In this document: piece by piece, positions 61,226 to 64,000 of the stretch
Layout of the letters: the number at the start of each line of letters is the position of its first letter
Position numbering within the stretch: the first letter of the stretch is position 1
From: Owenia fusiformis
Lineage: Eukaryota > Annelida > Polychaeta > Sabellida > Oweniidae
DNA length: 64,000 nt
Reading direction: 5' to 3'
Assembly: GCA_903813345.2 (NCBI GenBank)
Contig: CAIIXF020000010.1
Span: 5,137,169-5,201,168 of the forward strand
Notes under the pieces: model-generated
What the model was told of the DNA's origin: nothing
What the model saw: only the letters and a program-made list of their open reading frames with translations
The model's database searches: none
Program-made: the position numbers and the translations under genes

Positions 61226-61601
61226 TTTTAAGCCTGAATACTCAGATACTTATTTTAAAGTATTGCAAATGTTTTTAATAGTCTGCTCACATTTCATTAC
61301 AATTGATGATCACACATATTAAATGAGGTGTCCTAGAACATAGATATGCTTGTATGCATACACGCATGAAGACTAGCAACATACAGACATAGTTATTCTA
61401 TAATGTTTTTGTTTATTCCTCAGTTTACATGGATAACCTTCAAGTGTTTTTATTCTTGTATAAATATAATAATAAATATATCAAATGACTAGTTAAATTC
61501 TCACCTCACTTTTGCTTGTTGTAGATGACAATAAGAAAAATGAATCATGAATCTAGATTATCTCATGAGTCTAGATAAAAACACTATCATTGATATGTAT
61601 A

Positions 61602-61886
61602 TAAATGTATTTCATACCTACTGAGGTACATATGATAACAAGCGGGAATATATCGTGTATCTAGGGACCGGGGTGGATACACGCTGTATCCATCCCGGTC
61701 CCGCTCCTGAAAATTTGATTTTTTTTTCAATTGTTTTTCAATTTTTTCAATTTTTTTTCACATTTAAATTTGAAAATCTCGCAAACTTTAAGACTAAGAA
61801 AACGCCTAGTATCTTAAGTGTGCTTTGGAATTTGGGATCTTTATAAGGTATGATGTACCTAGAACCTCGGTAGGTATGAAATACAT
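61602..61886. mobile_element. Foldback element with nested hairpin
   Basis: AAATGTATTTCATACCTAC... and ...GTAGGTATGAAATACA (allowing small gaps); inside, GGGACCGGGGTGGATACA pairs with TGTATCCATCCCGGTCCC. Confidence 0.7.
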
Positions 61887-61929
61887 CTGTTATGTATGGT
61901 CGGTTTTGGATTTTGGTTTTTGGTTTTGG

Positions 61930-62008
61930 TCGCGTGAAATATGTATATATCCCTCGGTCCCTGCGGTCCCTCGGGAGATACACATATTTCCCTTGGGATA
62001 AACCCTGT
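61930..62008. repeat. Inverted repeat with GGTCCCTGCGGTCCC core
   Basis: GTGAAATATGTATATATCCC pairs imperfectly with GGGAGATACACATATTTCCC. Confidence 0.55.
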
Positions 62009-63075
62009 ATCCAAAACCTCCCAGTACATAACCCTATGTATAATGATTTATTTAGTTTAGATGAAAGCAATCAACAAAGTTTTTTACTGTCCAGCATATA
62101 AAGTGCATTTTCTGTTTGCCACACATCTATCCTTCTTGTTAAAACATCTCTTCAAAACTGCTTTAAGACTTACTGCAAACTCTCTAGGCTAGGCAAATGG
62201 AAGTTTAACATCCCAAAAATTGCAACAGTTTTTAAATTAGGCTTATATTGTATATTGATATCAGTTGAAAAACATATCAAAAATATAGAAAAATGTATGC
62301 AGTGGACAAATATGAAATGTCACGTTCTAGGTACCCCCCTCCAAATTTGAGTATGGGATTGTAAATATTTTTTTATTTCAAAATGGAATGCTCTTGTCAA
62401 CTAAACGAGTAATATTATGATAGTTTACTGACATAAGAGCAACTAAAAATTGTTAACCAACTATTTGAGTGTAAAAATTGGCATTTCTAGCCCCAATTAT
62501 CTGAAAATAGGCCATCAAATAGCCCGAATTTAATTTAACAATGTATTTATTTCTGTATCAATTCATCAGAATTGCATGAAAAAAATCAAGGAGGTTATTG
62601 TACACCTGGCCATTGTATTTGATAAGTATCAGGGTCATAAAGTGAATATTGAGTCTGGAAAAATTATTTGAAATTTCAATATTTTACCACACCCACTTTT
62701 GGGGTGACCTTACTTTTGATTAATTACTTCAAAGATATGTCATATTTGAACTCAATAGCACAACTAAATTATTTGTAAAGGCTTATTTTGTCCTGAAATC
62801 AGTTTTTTGATGTTTTCAGGATAGGATTGTGTAAAAAAAAGTAGAAAAAACAGCAAATGCCAGGTGAAATATAGGGGAAGCCCTACTTTTAGTTGATAAC
62901 TGCTAAATTATCAAATGTTTTTTCCTTTTAAATTCAATTTGATATATAATATACCTTTTCTGGTAAAACAGAGAATGATTTGTTAGAAATTAAGTAGAAT
63001 CAGTGGTCTAAAAATATCCTTGAAAAGGCAACAAAATGTTAAATATCCCTGTCCCTGACATCAGTTTATTAATAC

Positions 63076-63270
63076 AGTATGAGCCAAAAAGGTAACCCAA
63101 CCAAATGTTTGTTAATAACCCAGTCATTCAGCATGGGTTTGACATCATATTTGGCACAATTACCTTGTTCAATGTTCTTTCATTCTGCTAAGTGTCAGTG
63201 ATCTATCCTTAATAGTCACGATTTTATGGCCATTTACAAAATGTGCTCAAAATATCGAAATGTGCCTAAC
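63076..63270. mobile_element. Single end of a mariner-type repeat
   Basis: CAGTATGAGCCAAAAAGGTAA after TA; about 190 bp match to 35307-35500. Confidence 0.6.
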
Positions 63271-63439
63271 TGACTGGATATCAATATCAAGTCCAGTTTT
63301 TTTATCTGTGGACCTTTTTTCTATACTAGCAACACTTGAAACATTAAAACAAGAGATAAGAATGAAGATGAGAGCCATAACACAAGATTTTTATGCTCTT
63401 GATTTGAACAACTACGCACGATACGTTCAAGTTGGCCTC

Positions 63440-64000
63440 CAGGCATGATGTTACGCGGTATATGGCATACATTTATGGTTGCGCGGTATTTGTGATACGG
63501 GTGAATGTGCCATACTCACCTGCGGAATATGGCATATTCCGCAAGTGAGTATGCGATATTCCGCAGTGAATATGCGATACATTGATTTCAGTGAATACCC
63601 GATACTCATCTGCGGAATATGTCATACTCACTTGCGGAATATGCCATACACCGAAGGTGAATATGACATATACCGCAGGTGAAAATGTGATACAGAAAGC
63701 TTTGATTTGATTGGTTACGAGAGTCGACTCTAAATGTAAAACTACGCTGGATTACCAATATAGTTAGTGTGCCGAGTACTAATATATGAATCCTGGATTG
63801 ATTGAGTAAGTTTATTACGTGAGATTGGTGACTGATACTTCTGCTAAGTTAATATATTCGATACACAGTACTGTTGATTCAGTAATCATTATCATAATTA
63901 ATAAAAATTTACTTGTTCGTTCAATCAATACAATTGACAATCCGTACTTCCGTATCACGTTCTCATTGGTTAGTGTGTATGCCATATACCGCAGGTGAAT
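63440..64000. repeat. Palindrome-rich short tandem repeat, running off the window
   Basis: Variations of GTGAATATG-x-x-ATA-x-CCGCAG recur at 63456-63692 and again at 63978-64000. Includes GCGGAATATGGCATATTCCGC-like hairpins. Confidence 0.75.

Larger units (their letters stand above)
60580..64000. other. Right flank, no gene recognised
   Basis: Contains degenerate tandem repeats (61077-61225), nested foldbacks (61602-61886, 61930-62008), a single mariner-type end (63076) and a palindromic minisatellite (63440-64000). Short open frames lack recognisable features. Confidence 0.5.

Noticed and set aside
1-64000. tRNA or rRNA genes
   Set aside because: I looked for cloverleaf-like B-box motifs and rRNA-like conserved blocks and saw none; a covariance-model search would be decisive.

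Overview
The window is AT-rich eukaryotic DNA from an animal: genes have short exons and GT-AG introns, secreted proteins start with hydrophobic leaders, and degraded transposons fill most other space. A lophotrochozoan or other marine invertebrate is my best guess, but the sequence alone does not fix the phylum.

The core is a cluster of eight paralogs (P1-P8 here) of one secreted, cysteine-rich protein family. Each has the same five-exon plan: exon 1 signal peptide, exons 2 and 3 small cysteine-rich modules, exons 4 and 5 a C-terminal domain with a conserved glycosylation sequon and conserved cysteines. The first three introns are phase 1 and the fourth is phase 2. P1 (6211-9934), P2 (11727-13798), P3 (15087-17231), P4 (21721-25634) and P5 (28059-31171) lie on the plus strand. 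P6 (49695-44889), P7 (53470-51179) and P8 (60520-57613) lie on the minus strand. P4 pairs best with P8, and P5 with P6/P7, so the two halves mirror each other around roughly 38-40 kb. P1, P2, P3, P5 and P8 read as intact genes. P4 and P6 each have a transposon inserted in exon 2, and P7 carries several frameshifts and no visible exon 1. P6 also carries a two-exon Mucin2 WxxW domain, a phase-symmetric module found in no other paralog, placed between exons 2 and 3.

Other genes are the last two exons of a glucuronokinase-like sugar kinase (3635-4177, +), a complete two-exon DUF3419/BtaA-like methionine-derived aminocarboxypropyl transferase homolog (34183-32756, -), and one orphan terminal exon of unknown product (38220-38474, +).

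Mobile DNA: a decayed endonuclease/reverse-transcriptase LINE occupies 1 to about 3270. Several TA-flanked Tc1/mariner-type elements are long palindromes (7879-8961, 20594-21429, 30065-30714, 48359-49447, 53720-54465), and one of these preserves two head-to-head transposase 3' ends. There are also two elements with CACGGTG/CACGGCG ends and 5-bp target duplications (Transib-like), a TTAA-flanked piggyBac-like element (59435-60078), hAT-like elements, a Crypton-type recombinase fragment (46642-46926), many short foldback elements and several tandem repeats. Comparison between paralogs gives empty sites for several insertions, so the relative order of duplication and insertion can be read directly.
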